DNA of 64,000 bases, from positions 1 to 64,000 of the forward strand of contig CAJJCA010000003.1 in the NCBI GenBank assembly GCA_905182575.1, in the 5' to 3' direction. This document shows, in pieces, positions 19,047 through 29,364 of the stretch (positions are counted from its first letter, which is position 1; each line of letters opens with the position of its first letter). The notes under the pieces are model-generated. The model worked only from the letters and a program-made list of their open reading frames with translations. It did not search any database and was not told where the DNA came from. Origin of the DNA: an uncultured Flavobacteriaceae bacterium (lineage in GTDB: Bacteria > Bacteroidota > Bacteroidia > Flavobacteriales > Flavobacteriaceae). The position numbers and the translations under genes were made by a program.

Positions 19047-20480
19047 TGAAAAATACACAAAAAACTATATTCACGATTCTTTTCTTAACCATAGGTGTAA
19101 TTGTTTTTGCACAACAAAACATTGATACTGTTACTTATACTGAAAACTTCCGAGGTCAATATCATTTCAGTCCTAAAACAGGATGGATGAACGACATTAA
19201 CGGGTTGGTGTATCAGGGGGGGAAATATCATATGATTTATCAATGGGGGAAAGACGTTAGACACGGTGGCTATGCAACTAGCTCCGATTTGTTGCATTGG
19301 AAGGATGAAGGTGTGGCTCTAATACCGCAAGGATCCAACTTACCTAAAGAAGCTCTTAGGAACGTATCTGGGAAACAAGTTTATTCAGGAAGTGCCGTTG
19401 TGGTATCTGGGGAAATGTCAAAACGAATTACAGGTTCAGAAAGGGAAGCAATTATTGCGATTTACACAGGAACGGAAGTTGGAACCTGTCTTGCATGGAG
19501 TATTGATTCTGGCAAAACTTGGCATGATTACAAGAATAATCCAGTAGCAAATCCCGCTAAAAGAGGCATATCCACGAGATCCTGTAGTTCTTTACCATCA
19601 ACCAACTAAAAGATGGATTATGGCCCTTTACGAGAACGGTACTACTTTTTATGGCTCTGACGACCTGATTAACTGGGGTTTTCTAAGTAATATTGATTTT
19701 GGTTTCGAGTGTCCTGACTTATTTCAATTACCATTGGATGGAAACAAACAAAATATGAAATGGGTTCTTTGTGATGCCGATGGCGCTTATTTAGTGGGTC
19801 AGTTTAATGGCACAAAATTCATTCCTGATGAAGGTCAGAAAAATCATATTATGACGCTTGGAAATGATTTTTATGCTGCGCAAACTTTTCCTGCAGGAAA
19901 TCTTCCCGATGATGATGAACGGATAATACAGATCGCCTGGATGGATCATTGGAATGGAGGTCTTGGAGAAACTATTTGGGAAAGAAATGCCACTTTTCCA
20001 GTTTCGCTTGGGTTGGAAACCTATGATGGACAAATGCGCTTGACCCGAAGCCCCATTAAAGAAATATCTAAACTCTATGAAAGTGAAAAAATATGGGATT
20101 CTCAAATCGTTAAACCAGATAACAAACTTTTTAAAGGTATAAAATCTAAAAAGTTTGAAATAGTTGCTGAATTTGATTTAACCAATACTTCCGCCTCTAA
20201 GTTTGGTTTTAAGATTGTCAATAAAACAATAGCTTATCATGTAAAAAGCCAGTTTTTGTTAAATGAAAGTCTTAAACCTGATGCATCGAATCGTATAAAA
20301 GTAAGAGTTCTTGTTGATTGGGGGCAACTAGAAGTATTTGCAAATAATGGCATATTTTCTTATTCCGAGCAATTTGCTTTTTCACCAGACAGTAGGACGA
20401 GTGTTTCGTTATTCACTGACGGCGACATTCAACTGATCTCCATGGAATTCCACGAAATATCAAGGACTTGGAAAGAATAG
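19046..20480 (+). CDS. GH32 fructan hydrolase (levanase/inulinase-like), one frameshift near 19573
   Basis: Signal peptide (TIFTILFLTIGVIVFAQQ), then the GH32 five-bladed propeller: WMNDING with the nucleophile Asp, FRGQYHFSP, SGSAVV, the RDP transition-state motif (reconstructed across the break as YPRDPVVLYHQPTKRW), and the acid/base Glu in FGFECPDLF. A C-terminal beta-sandwich follows (IKVRVLVDWGQLEVFANNG). About 478 residues bridged, normal length. It hydrolyses beta-fructosides in the periplasm or at the cell surface and defines the substrate of the locus. One base missing between GIST and RDP breaks the frame. Confidence 0.92.
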
Positions 20481-20630
20481 TGCTTAAGTTTAGAGCATAA
20501 TTAATTTAAAAGTTTGCTTTCAAATTATAATGATAAAAGTCAAATAAAATTGGTTCTTCAGTTGAAAAGTTTATTTGGGCTTTTAAAGTTGCTGTAGCTT
20601 TATGATCTATATAGAACGAATAGAATAATT

Positions 20631-21557
20631 ATGAAGAAATTTACATGTTTTGGAGAAGTACTGTGGGATGTTTTTCCAACTTATAAAAAAATAGGTGGTG
20701 CCCCACTAAACGTTGCACTCAGGTTGCAATCACTAGATAATGAAGTCGCTATACTTAGTAGTGTAGGCAATGATGAAAGAGGAAGAGCTCTATTGGATTA
20801 TATAATCCAAAATGGCTTAGATGTTACCTGTATAGAAGTAAGTGACAAGTTTAAAACAGGAAAAGTAAAAGTAATTCTGAATGATAAGGGCTCCGCTTTT
20901 TATGATATTGAGTATCCAAGAGCATGGGATAACATAAAAATCACGCAAGAGTCAATTAATCTAGTAAAACAATCTGATGGCTTTGTATTTGGAAGTCTTG
21001 CAGCTAGGGACGATTTTTCCAGAAAAACGCTATATGGGTTGATTGAACATGCCAAGTTTAAAATTTTTGATTTAAACCTAAGGTCTCCTTATTATACCAG
21101 GGAAGTCTTAAGTTATTTAATGAACAAGGCAGATTTTATAAAATTCAATGATGATGAGCTATATGAAGTTTGTAAAAATGAGGGATCAAAACACCTTTCG
21201 TTAGAACAAAATATTAGGTACATATCAAAGAAAACCAATACTAACAATATTTGTGTGACCAAAGGACGTCATGGAGCAGTCTTAATGTATGACGGAAAGT
21301 TTTATTATAACAGTGGATATCTCATTAAAGTAATAGACACCGTTGGTTCTGGTGATTCTTTTTTAGCTTCACTAATTAATAAATTACTTAAAAATAAAGA
21401 TCCGCAAGAGGCTATTGATTTTGCATGTGCTGTCGGAGCATTGGTAGCCAAAAGTGAAGGAGCTAATCCAAAAATAACAAAAGAGCGAATTAATAAGTTT
21501 ATAAATCCAGACTCTAATACTCCAAATCTATTAACTCATAAAAAGAATGATTTATAA
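20631..21557 (+). CDS. Fructokinase, PfkB/ribokinase family
   Basis: 308 residues. N-terminal FGEVLWDVFPTYKKIGGAPL with the substrate-binding GGA, and C-terminal DTVGSGDSFLASLIN with catalytic Asp and anion hole, are the two PfkB signatures. Cytoplasmic, ATP-dependent. In this locus it phosphorylates fructose delivered by the MFS carrier to fructose-6-phosphate. Last intact gene of the cluster. Confidence 0.92.
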   Translation: MKKFTCFGEVLWDVFPTYKKIGGAPLNVALRLQSLDNEVAILSSVGNDERGRALLDYIIQNGLDVTCIEVSDKFKTGKVKVILNDKGSAFYDIEYPRAWDNIKITQESINLVKQSDGFVFGSLAARDDFSRKTLYGLIEHAKFKIFDLNLRSPYYTREVLSYLMNKADFIKFNDDELYEVCKNEGSKHLSLEQNIRYISKKTNTNNICVTKGRHGAVLMYDGKFYYNSGYLIKVIDTVGSGDSFLASLINKLLKNKDPQEAIDFACAVGALVAKSEGANPKITKERINKFINPDSNTPNLLTHKKNDL

Positions 21558-22039
21558 TTAATCAATTAAATGTTAAAAACGGGAATTTAATAAATTATTC
21601 AAATAAAAGCTTGAATTCTAAACACTCTAGTTGTCGAAAAGATCCTAAAACAGTAATCTACTCACAAGCATAAATCATCAATAAAAGACGATAAAATAAT
21701 GTTAAAGCCTAGACCTATATTACTCCTGAGGTAGATTTTAAAATGATCCCAGGAATTGCAAGTGGGCATATTACTTTATTAAATATATATTTCTAATGTT
21801 ATATTCCAAGGTTGGACTCACAGCAGCTTATGCCTATGACTTTGGAACGCCCAGTGGATCTGCGGCAATCACCACAAGCGGAACAGAAATCTTTCTGAAG
21901 TTTAAGTTTTAATATCGAGTCAGATCATCTGATTTAAGCAAAACCACACTCCAAGGATTCTATGAGTCATATATCTCTAAACCCCATATTTTACTGGGGA
22001 TAGCTGGGTTCTAATTACCTACTTTTATTTGGGTGTAAA
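21558..22039. other. Gene-poor stretch after the fructan locus
   Basis: Contains only a short barrel-like remnant (about 21797-21912) and no intact gene. The rest is AT-rich with scattered stops in all frames. Confidence 0.5.
21797..21912 (+). pseudogene. C-terminal remnant of an outer-membrane barrel protein (PorP/SprF-like)
   Basis: Reads SKVGLTAAYAYDFGTPSGSA and ends SGTEIFLKFKF before a stop. PorP/SprF proteins end in a YaYD...SGTHEI-L-y-F pattern, so this may be the last strands of such a gene. Short fragment, moderate similarity. Confidence 0.4.
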
Positions 22040-22145
22040 CCCCAAAAAATCCAACCTAAAACTCTCAATTCAACACCCCACCCCTTCAAAATAAGTCTAT
22101 TTTCCTTTTGGGGATCTGCTGGTGAAATGGGTATATAGCCTAATC
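22040..22145 (+). repeat. Dispersed element copy B
   Basis: Best-preserved copy: CCCCAAAA at 22040-22047 is exactly complementary to TTTTGGGG at 22106-22113. The conserved tail (gctggtgaaatgggtatata) continues about 30 bp past the right arm, as in copies A and D. Confidence 0.9.
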
Positions 22146-22265
22146 TCCTAATTCATCTATGGGTTTTTTATGCTTAATTTATTTTCTGAACTTCAACCTC
22201 TGATTGTTTATCTTTATAGATTAGTCTGACTATAATTAAAGTTAATCGAACTGAAAATATTTAAA

Positions 22266-23341
22266 ATGAAAAAATTATTTGCAGCTTTCTCTTTTTTTTA
22301 CCAATGATGATATGCGGGCAAAGCCATAAGGATGACCTTAATTTGGCGGATAAGATTTCAGAAGTTAGGGAGCAAAACATACTTCAAAATCCCGACTATC
22401 ACAATTGGGGCTCCTCCATTATAAAGGGCGAAGATGGAAAATATCATCTGTTCTATGCTCAAATGTCAAAAAAAATCGGATTCAAATCATGGCTGACCGA
22501 TGGGGTTGTTTCACATGCAACTTCTGATTCTGTCGCTGGGCCATACCTTCATAAAGAGATCGTTCTAGAAGGCCGTGGGCCTGATTATTGGGATGCCTAT
22601 ACAGCGCATAATCCAAGGATCAAGTTCTTTGATGGCAAATACTACTTGTATTATATGTCCACCAATTCAGGGGACTGGAAATTTTCTGAAGAGGAGTTTG
22701 AGCAAGCCAGAAGTCAAGGCATTCCCAATCAATTTCGATCGATTGTAAGAATGAATCAACGCATAGGGGTTGCGGTTTCAGAAAACATTAATGGTCCATG
22801 GGAAAGATTTGATAAGCCTATTTTAGAACCTTCGGGCCCAATTTCTAAAATTACCTGTAATCCAGCGGTGGCAAAAAGACCTGATGGAGGATATATTATG
22901 ATTGTTAGGGGGGATAAACCCAATGTAAAATATGCCAATGGAAAATGGCCTGGTCCAAATGAACTAATAAGAAGTCAGGCCATCGCCCTATCGGATTCTC
23001 CCGTGGGCCCCTGGGAAATTCAACCCAAACCCGCCGTGGGAAATTTAAATTCTGAAGACCCTGCCATTTGGTATGATAATAAAAGGGGGCGATATTATGG
23101 TGTTTATCATGCATTTGGATATATGGGTATGATTACTTCTGTCGATGGACTTAATTGGGAAAACGCAAAACATTACAAAGTATTGGATAAGGCCCTAACA
23201 AAAGCTGATGGTACACAAATAATGGCCAATCGATTGGAGCGACCCTTTATTTATGTTGAGGATGGTGTTGCCAAAGTCATGACGGTGGCAGTATTCGAGG
23301 AAAACAAAAATTCCTATTCTCTATTCATTCCTCTGGATTAA
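22266..23341 (+). CDS. Secreted five-bladed-propeller glycosidase-like protein (GH43/GH117-like)
   Basis: The start is ATG at 22266; a poly-T run at about 22291-22299 is one base off and separates the signal (MKKLFAAFSFF then LPMMICGQ) from the body. The body shows propeller repeats: NWGSSIIKGEDGKYHLFYAQ, SDSVAGPY, HNPRIKFFDGKYYLYYM, GPWERFDKPIL, NPAVAKRPDGGYIMIVRG, EDPAIWYDNKRGRYYGVYHA and NRLERPFIY. This is the layout of GH43-like clans, with acidic residues on successive blades. I cannot fix the family number or substrate. Dispersed element copy B lies about 120 bp upstream. Confidence 0.72.
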
Positions 23342-23507
23342 TTCTTTGAAATAAAATTGATTTTTTTTACAATAATTTAATTTCTATGCATCAAGCGTTT
23401 CCAACATAATATCTTTAACCTGAGCTAGAGCGCATCTCTTTATATCTAATATGACAAACTTATTCTAATTAGATTTCTCTATATTTAAACATGTAATAAT
23501 CAACACT

Positions 23508-23873
23508 GTGAAAAAGACTTTTCTGGCTATATTACTTTCAGTTATTTTTTTTGGCTGTAAAGAGGATTCGAGAATCAATCCTGAAAATTTTTTAACAGGT
23601 GATAAGTGGTGTATTGATTATAATGAATTTTGTATTATTTTTTTAAAAGATAGCGTTATAGTTTCAAATTCCATTGATGGCAAGTTTAATTCACATAAAA
23701 AAAAACCTTTTCATATAACAAAAATAGATTATGAGAATAACATTATCTACACTCAACGTATTGAAAGCATTCTTGGGAATTTATACTTATTTAAAATCCT
23801 TAATAAGGATACTGTCGAGTTTCAAGTACAAGGAGATTTAAAGTCTGAAAAGCTTTATCGAGTAAAGTTATAG
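23508..23873 (+). CDS. Small lipoprotein with KWC motif
   Basis: 121 residues from GTG at 23508. The leader KKTFLAILLSVIFFGCKEDS has a lipobox (FFGC). The mature part has GDKWCIDYNEFCIIFLKD, similar in spacing to KWC...CC-EF in the 128-residue lipoprotein at 5045-5431. No known family. A strong terminator follows 70 bp downstream, so it is probably a single-gene unit. Confidence 0.65.
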   Translation: MKKTFLAILLSVIFFGCKEDSRINPENFLTGDKWCIDYNEFCIIFLKDSVIVSNSIDGKFNSHKKKPFHITKIDYENNIIYTQRIESILGNLYLFKILNKDTVEFQVQGDLKSEKLYRVKL

Positions 23874-23943
23874 CCCAATTTTTTAGTAAACTATTCCCTC
23901 CATCAACCCTGAAGGCTTAACTAGGTGTTGGTTCTCTATCAAC

Positions 23944-23971
23944 CCTCTGACTCCAAACAGAGGTGTTTTTT
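23944..23971 (+). terminator. Intrinsic terminator after the small lipoprotein gene
   Basis: CCTCTG/CAGAGG with loop ACTCCAAA and a T-run. This block and the following 35 bp closely resemble 2744-2800. Confidence 0.75.
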
Positions 23972-24111
23972 AACAAAATAATAACACAAACATTATAGGG
24001 CTTTGGCTTAGAATATTAGTTGCATTCCATAGCCTTTCTTTTTTAGGTGATGGTTTTGTTGTTAATTCAAATTGTATAAATTTGTTCAATAAATCATTCT
24101 TAAAAAAGACT

Positions 24112-26511
24112 ATGAATAATCTTGTATTTATTTTACTTTTTAATCTTTTATTATTTGTTAATAATATTTTTAACATAAAAGTAGACTTAGCCGAATATGA
24201 CTCTTCTGGTCCAATAAAAATCAGAACGGAGAAAAACTCTTTATTAGTGAACTGGACATCATTAGATGAGAACGAGTTTAGAATAAATTTTAATTTATCT
24301 AATGACGACTACTTAATTGATAAGGTTTCCGTTAAAAAAAAGGGAGAATCTTCATTTATTAAATTAGCCGAAAAAATACAACCTGACTTTCATGTAACTA
24401 TTGGAAGTAGAGACTCAAAATATAACGTAAACTGGCCTTGGATATTTTTCGATAATCCTTTTAGCAAACCATTTAAAACGTTCCCCTCGGTCATTGATTT
24501 GAAATATGTTAAAGTGAAATCATTTGATGGTAGAGTCAGGATTATTTTCTCGAATATTTCTAGTGGTTCTTTTGAAGGAAAATTGATTTGTAACATTTAC
24601 CCTGGAAGTCCATTAGTTTATTGGGAAGCTGTAATGGTTAATGACAAACCAAAAGTTGCGTACCTATATGATTCCTATTTTCACACAGAAATTCCAAAAA
24701 TAGTTTATGAAGATTTTAAAACCTCAAAATTAGAGAGAATCAATCCTGAAGATACATTGTCAAACTACAAAGTTAATTACAGGACTATGATGGTTGACTA
24801 CACTAATGGGACTATGGCTATTTTTCCTCCTCCACATGCCCATTTTTGGGCGGCAAACAAACCCTCACCAAATATAGGTTTTTTGAGAGCAAGTAAAAAA
24901 ACTATAGGTACACGTCAAGCCCGTAAGCTAGATGTTGCATATAATGCTTGGGTAGACGCACCTGTAGGTAAATATCAGCGTATGGGAGTTTTTCAATTGT
25001 TTAGTCCAACTGACGCAAAGACAACTCTCAAAAAAGTTAAACTATATACCCATGGAGATAAATTTAAAATTATTGAGGGCTATAAAACTTACACCACTCA
25101 CTATCACCCTAAAATAACCCGTTATGAAATGGATGGCGAGTATCACTATCCTTCTGAGTTTAAGAAGGTGATGAAAAATTTAAATGTACAAATTGTTCAT
25201 TTAGCTGAATTTCACTGCTGTGGAGACTGGAAGGGAGAAGATGTTGGAGAGGAAAGGCTTAAGCAGCTTAAAGGGATGTTTGATCTTACTCTAAAATATT
25301 CTGATAAAGAATTCGCATTGTTACCAGGCGAGGAAGCAAATGTACACTTCGGTGGACATTGGACATATCTTTTTCCTAGACCAATATATTTCATTAAAAG
25401 CAGAGCGACAGGAAAGCCATTTAAAGAAACATTAAAGGGCTTCGGAACAGTATATAACCTAGGAAGTAGTGAGGATGCATATAGTATGTTAAAAGCCGAG
25501 GGAGGGCTTGCCTTTACAGCTCATCCCAGAATTAAAGGTTCAAAAGATTTCCCGGATAAGTATGCACAAAATAATTTTTTTATAGATGACAATGTATTTG
25601 CTGGAGTTGAATGGAAAGCAGTACCCTCAGATCTTTCACAACCCCGTTTAGGTCAGCGTGTATTTCAACTCCAAGACGAGATGAATCAATGGGGCGTTGA
25701 TAAAAAAATGATTGGTGCAGCGGATATATTTTATATAGATTCCACCTCCTCTATTTATAGTCAAATGAATATAAATTATTTAAAATTAGATTTGATTCCT
25801 GATCCAAGTAACTATCCGGAAGTAGTTGATGTTATTAAAAATGGGGATTTATGGTTAAGCACAGGTGAAGTCTTACTGCATTCACATACCATAACTGAAA
25901 ATCAAGTTAATGTGGATATTGAATGGACGTTTCCATTAGATTTTGCTGAAATTATTTATAATGAAGGGGATGTAGTAAAAAAACATAGAATCCCCCTTAC
26001 TAAAACTAAAGAGCATGGCAGAAATCAATTCACTTTTCCTATAAATTTATCTGACGCTACGTGGGCTCGAATTGAAGTTTGGGATGTTGCTAGAAATGGC
26101 GGATGGACTCAGACCAAATGGTTAAAAACTCCTGTTAGAAGAGCTTTTAGTATTTCAGGATTTACCCTTATCAATGCTGACACTGATTCTCCAATTTCAG
26201 GTTTTGAACCTATAGAGAACGGATCCGTAATCAACTATCAAAGTTTACCTTCTAAGAATATTAATATTCGAATTGATCCAAGTCCTTATCTGTCTGATTC
26301 GCTCGAAATTAAATTTAATGATGATATAATAATAGAAACTGATGAGATTTATCCATTTTCAGTATGGGGCGAATCAAATGGAGATTTTAAAGCAAAGACT
26401 CCTGGTTTGGGTATCCATAATTTAAAAGTTACACCTTACAATAATGGAAAAAAAGGAACTCCATTTTCTATTAACTTTTCACTTATAGATCAAGATATTT
26501 CTGGAGATTAA
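24112..26511 (+). CDS. Large secreted protein with PHP-like metal-dependent hydrolase domain
   Basis: About 799 residues from ATG 24112 (an in-frame TTG at 24082 is less likely). Signal sequence NNLVFILLFNLLLF. The first half looks like beta-sandwich modules. A PHP-type phosphoesterase/amidohydrolase-like core follows from about residue 350, with His/Asp/Glu-rich motifs HYHPKITRYE, HLAEFHCCGDW, LLPGEEANVHFGGHW and AFTAHPRIKG, spaced like metal-ligand motifs of that superfamily. A further beta domain ends the protein. Substrate unknown. It could act on phosphorylated or carbohydrate substrates outside the cytoplasm. No frameshift over 2.4 kb. Confidence 0.62.
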   Translation: MNNLVFILLFNLLLFVNNIFNIKVDLAEYDSSGPIKIRTEKNSLLVNWTSLDENEFRINFNLSNDDYLIDKVSVKKKGESSFIKLAEKIQPDFHVTIGSRDSKYNVNWPWIFFDNPFSKPFKTFPSVIDLKYVKVKSFDGRVRIIFSNISSGSFEGKLICNIYPGSPLVYWEAVMVNDKPKVAYLYDSYFHTEIPKIVYEDFKTSKLERINPEDTLSNYKVNYRTMMVDYTNGTMAIFPPPHAHFWAANKPSPNIGFLRASKKTIGTRQARKLDVAYNAWVDAPVGKYQRMGVFQLFSPTDAKTTLKKVKLYTHGDKFKIIEGYKTYTTHYHPKITRYEMDGEYHYPSEFKKVMKNLNVQIVHLAEFHCCGDWKGEDVGEERLKQLKGMFDLTLKYSDKEFALLPGEEANVHFGGHWTYLFPRPIYFIKSRATGKPFKETLKGFGTVYNLGSSEDAYSMLKAEGGLAFTAHPRIKGSKDFPDKYAQNNFFIDDNVFAGVEWKAVPSDLSQPRLGQRVFQLQDEMNQWGVDKKMIGAADIFYIDSTSSIYSQMNINYLKLDLIPDPSNYPEVVDVIKNGDLWLSTGEVLLHSHTITENQVNVDIEWTFPLDFAEIIYNEGDVVKKHRIPLTKTKEHGRNQFTFPINLSDATWARIEVWDVARNGGWTQTKWLKTPVRRAFSISGFTLINADTDSPISGFEPIENGSVINYQSLPSKNINIRIDPSPYLSDSLEIKFNDDIIIETDEIYPFSVWGESNGDFKAKTPGLGIHNLKVTPYNNGKKGTPFSINFSLIDQDISGD

Positions 26512-26613
26512 AACCTATATTATAAAAGATTTATACTCTAAGTCTTAACATGATATTATCTGCTAGCGCTTTTCTTTTTTGCATATAAATTTGCCCCTAA
26601 CTATTATAAAAAA

Positions 26614-26695
26614 GGTAAAAAATCCAGCCTAAAACTCTCAATTTAAAACCCCACCGATTCAAAATAAATTTATTTTCCTTTTGGAGATTTGCTAT
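26614..26695 (+). repeat. Dispersed element copy C (right side truncated)
   Basis: Shares tccagcctaaaactctcaat and AAAATAAATTTATTTT with the other copies but loses the conserved tail after ggagatttgct. The left arm is degenerate (GGTAAAA instead of CCCCAAAA). Confidence 0.85.
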
Positions 26696-26792
26696 TTCCT
26701 TCTATAAAATATTTAAATAATTTTTTAACCTAAAAGTAGGGTGTTGAAAATCTCAATCCGAGTTATAGATATAACATTTAAAATTACACATC

Positions 26793-26996
26793 ATGAAATT
26801 AATAAAACTTTCTACTTTAGTATTATTTGCCACTTCTTTTATTGCTTGCGATAAAGGATCAGAAAGTAGCTTTTCCGAAAACTTAAGCACAACAACTGTC
26901 TTAGAAACCATTAATTCACTTTCTTTTAAATCCTTATCAGATACTAACAGAAGAGAGATGAATATTTATGGAATTATTATAAGTTTGTTTTTTTAA
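26793..26996 (+). CDS. Short lipoprotein upstream of a TonB receptor
   Basis: 67 residues, MKLIKLSTLVLFATSFIACD with a lipobox ending at Cys19, then a Ser/Thr-rich stretch. It ends six bases before the TonB receptor start. The end looks abrupt and may be frameshifted. It could be a small partner of the receptor or a truncated gene. Confidence 0.5.
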   Translation: MKLIKLSTLVLFATSFIACDKGSESSFSENLSTTTVLETINSLSFKSLSDTNRREMNIYGIIISLFF

Positions 26997-27001
26997 CCTT
27001 T

Positions 27002-29360
27002 ATGCGCCGATCCCTTTCTATTATTTTTTTATTTTTTTATACTACTATTTGTGGTCAAAACGTGACTCTTAGTGGGGTAGTTTTAGAAGCTAGCAGCAAC
27101 GAAACGCTTATAGGAGTAACGATCGCTATACCTGAGCTGTTTGCCGGCGTAATCACAAATGAATATGGATTTTATTCAATCTCTCTTCCTTATGGAACTT
27201 ATGATGTGCAAGTGAGTTATGTCGGGTATCAAACCATTATAAGGACTATAGTATTTGATGAAAATAAAAAAATAAAATTTCAATTAGAGGTAGATGTAGC
27301 TCAATTAAATGAAGTGATCCTCAAAGAAAGTATAGAGCGCAATAGCATTAGGAAGCCACAGATGAGTGTTAATGGCTTTACCGCTTCGAGTATTAAAAAA
27401 ATTCCTGTGATTCTTGGAGAAGCAGATGTGCTTAAATCTCTTTTATTACTTCCTGGAGTTACCAGTGCTGGAGAAGGGGCCTCAGGATTTAATGTAAGAG
27501 GTGGTGCTGCAGATCAAAATTTAATTTTGTTAGATGAAGCTATTGTTTTTAATTCATCACACTTATTTGGTTTCTTTTCTGTTTTTAATCCAGATGTAAT
27601 TAAAGATGTTAAGTTGTACAAAGGAGGTATTCCTGCTAAATATGGGGGTAGAATTTCTTCTGTGTTAGATATTTACCAAAAGGAGGGGAATAGCAAGAAG
27701 TTTAAATTAAAAGGGGGTATTGGTCTAGTGTCTACCAGGGTGCTTTTAGAAGGTCCTCTCGAAAAAGACAAGGGTGCTTTTTTGTTTGGGGGTAGGGCTT
27801 CTTATGCCCATCTATTTTTAGCACTAACTGGTAATGAAAATAAAGCTTATTTCTATGATTTAAACATCAAATTAAATTATACGATCAATGATAACAATAG
27901 TGTTTATTTGTCAGGTTATTTAGGAAAAGACCTATTTGCTATTTCAACTAACTTTATTGCTGATTATGGAAATTCAGTCGCCAATTTTAGATGGAATCAC
28001 CTTTTCACAGATCAGTTATTTTCTAATCTATCTATTATTTACTCAGATTATTATTATGGGTTGGAATTTGACTTAGTCGGCTTTAAATGGGACTCTGGCA
28101 TAAGTAACTTTAATATCAAGTATGACTTTAAACACTACCTTTCAAGCCAACTAAAGCTCAATTATGGGCTAAATAATATTTATTATAAGTTTAATCCAGG
28201 TGAGATTAATCCCAGCAGAAAAAATTCTGGAATTGAGAGGGGTAAACTCATAAATAAGTTCGCTAATGAGTTTAGTGCTTATATAGATATAGAACAAAAT
28301 TTAACTGATAGAGTTTCTTTACAATACGGAATACGTTGGAGCAATTTTACTCGTTTGGGGCAGGACCAACTTAACCGATATGAAGGGAATAATGCAATTA
28401 CCTTTAATACAGGTTTTCAATTATATGAAGAGGCCGTCCCAGTGGGTTTTGTAAGTTATAATAGAAGTGATGTCATTGATTTCATTTAATAATTTAGAAC
28501 CTAGACTTGGATTCTCATATTTATTAAACGAGAGCAGTAGTTTAAAAGCCAGTTACACCCATATGGCTCAATATTTACATTTACTCTCTAATACGAACTC
28601 CCCAACGCCTTTAGATGTTTGGACCCCGAGCGGTCCTTTTGTGAAACCTCAATTACAGGATCAATATGCAATAGGGTACTTTAAAAATTATGAAAACTAT
28701 TCCATAGAAACAGAAATTTTTTTTAAGGATATTCAAAATAGAATAGATTACATAAATGGGGCTAATCTAATTGCTAATGATGCTGTTGAACAAATAATCT
28801 TAAACGGAGAAGCAAGAGCCTATGGATTAGAATTCTTACTTAGAAAAAACAATGGGAATTTCACAGGCTGGATTGCATATACTTGGTCTAGGTCTGAGCA
28901 AAGAACCCCTGGACGTACACAAGAAGAGTCTGGAATTAATGGAGGGAATTGGTACTTCACTCCTTTTGATAAGACCCACGATATTTCATTAAATGGAAGT
29001 TATAAGTTAGACTCTAAATGGAGCTTTAATGCAAACTTTTTATTCCAAACCGGTCAGCCCGCCAATTATCCAGTGGGTCAATATGAACAGCGGGGCCTTA
29101 CGATTCCTATTTATGGTCTAAGAAATCAAGAGCGATTACCTGCTTACCACAGATTAGATGTTGCTGCAACTTTCATTCCTAGTAAAAACGCAAATAGGAA
29201 AAAGCAATCAGAATGGACTTTTGGAATCTATAACCTTTACAATAGGAAAAACACTCAGTCCTTGAACTTTAGAGAAAATACTGACACAGGTAATAATGAA
29301 GCATTGCGTACTTCTATTTTTGGAATAGTTCCTTCTGTGACTTATAATTTTAAATTTTAA
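27002..29360 (+). CDS. TonB-dependent outer-membrane receptor (non-SusC), one frameshift near 28480
   Basis: Signal peptide (LSIIFLFFYTTICGQ), carboxypeptidase-regulatory-like domain (LSGVVLEASSNETLIGVTIA), plug with GEADVLKSLLLLPGVTSAGE and FNVRGGAADQNLILLDEA, and a barrel ending VPSVTYNFKF. About 785 residues bridged. It belongs to the receptors paired with DUF4249 lipoproteins in Flavobacteriia, as here (next gene four bases downstream). Ligand unknown; no SusD partner. Confidence 0.9.
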
Positions 29361-29364
29361 GCAA

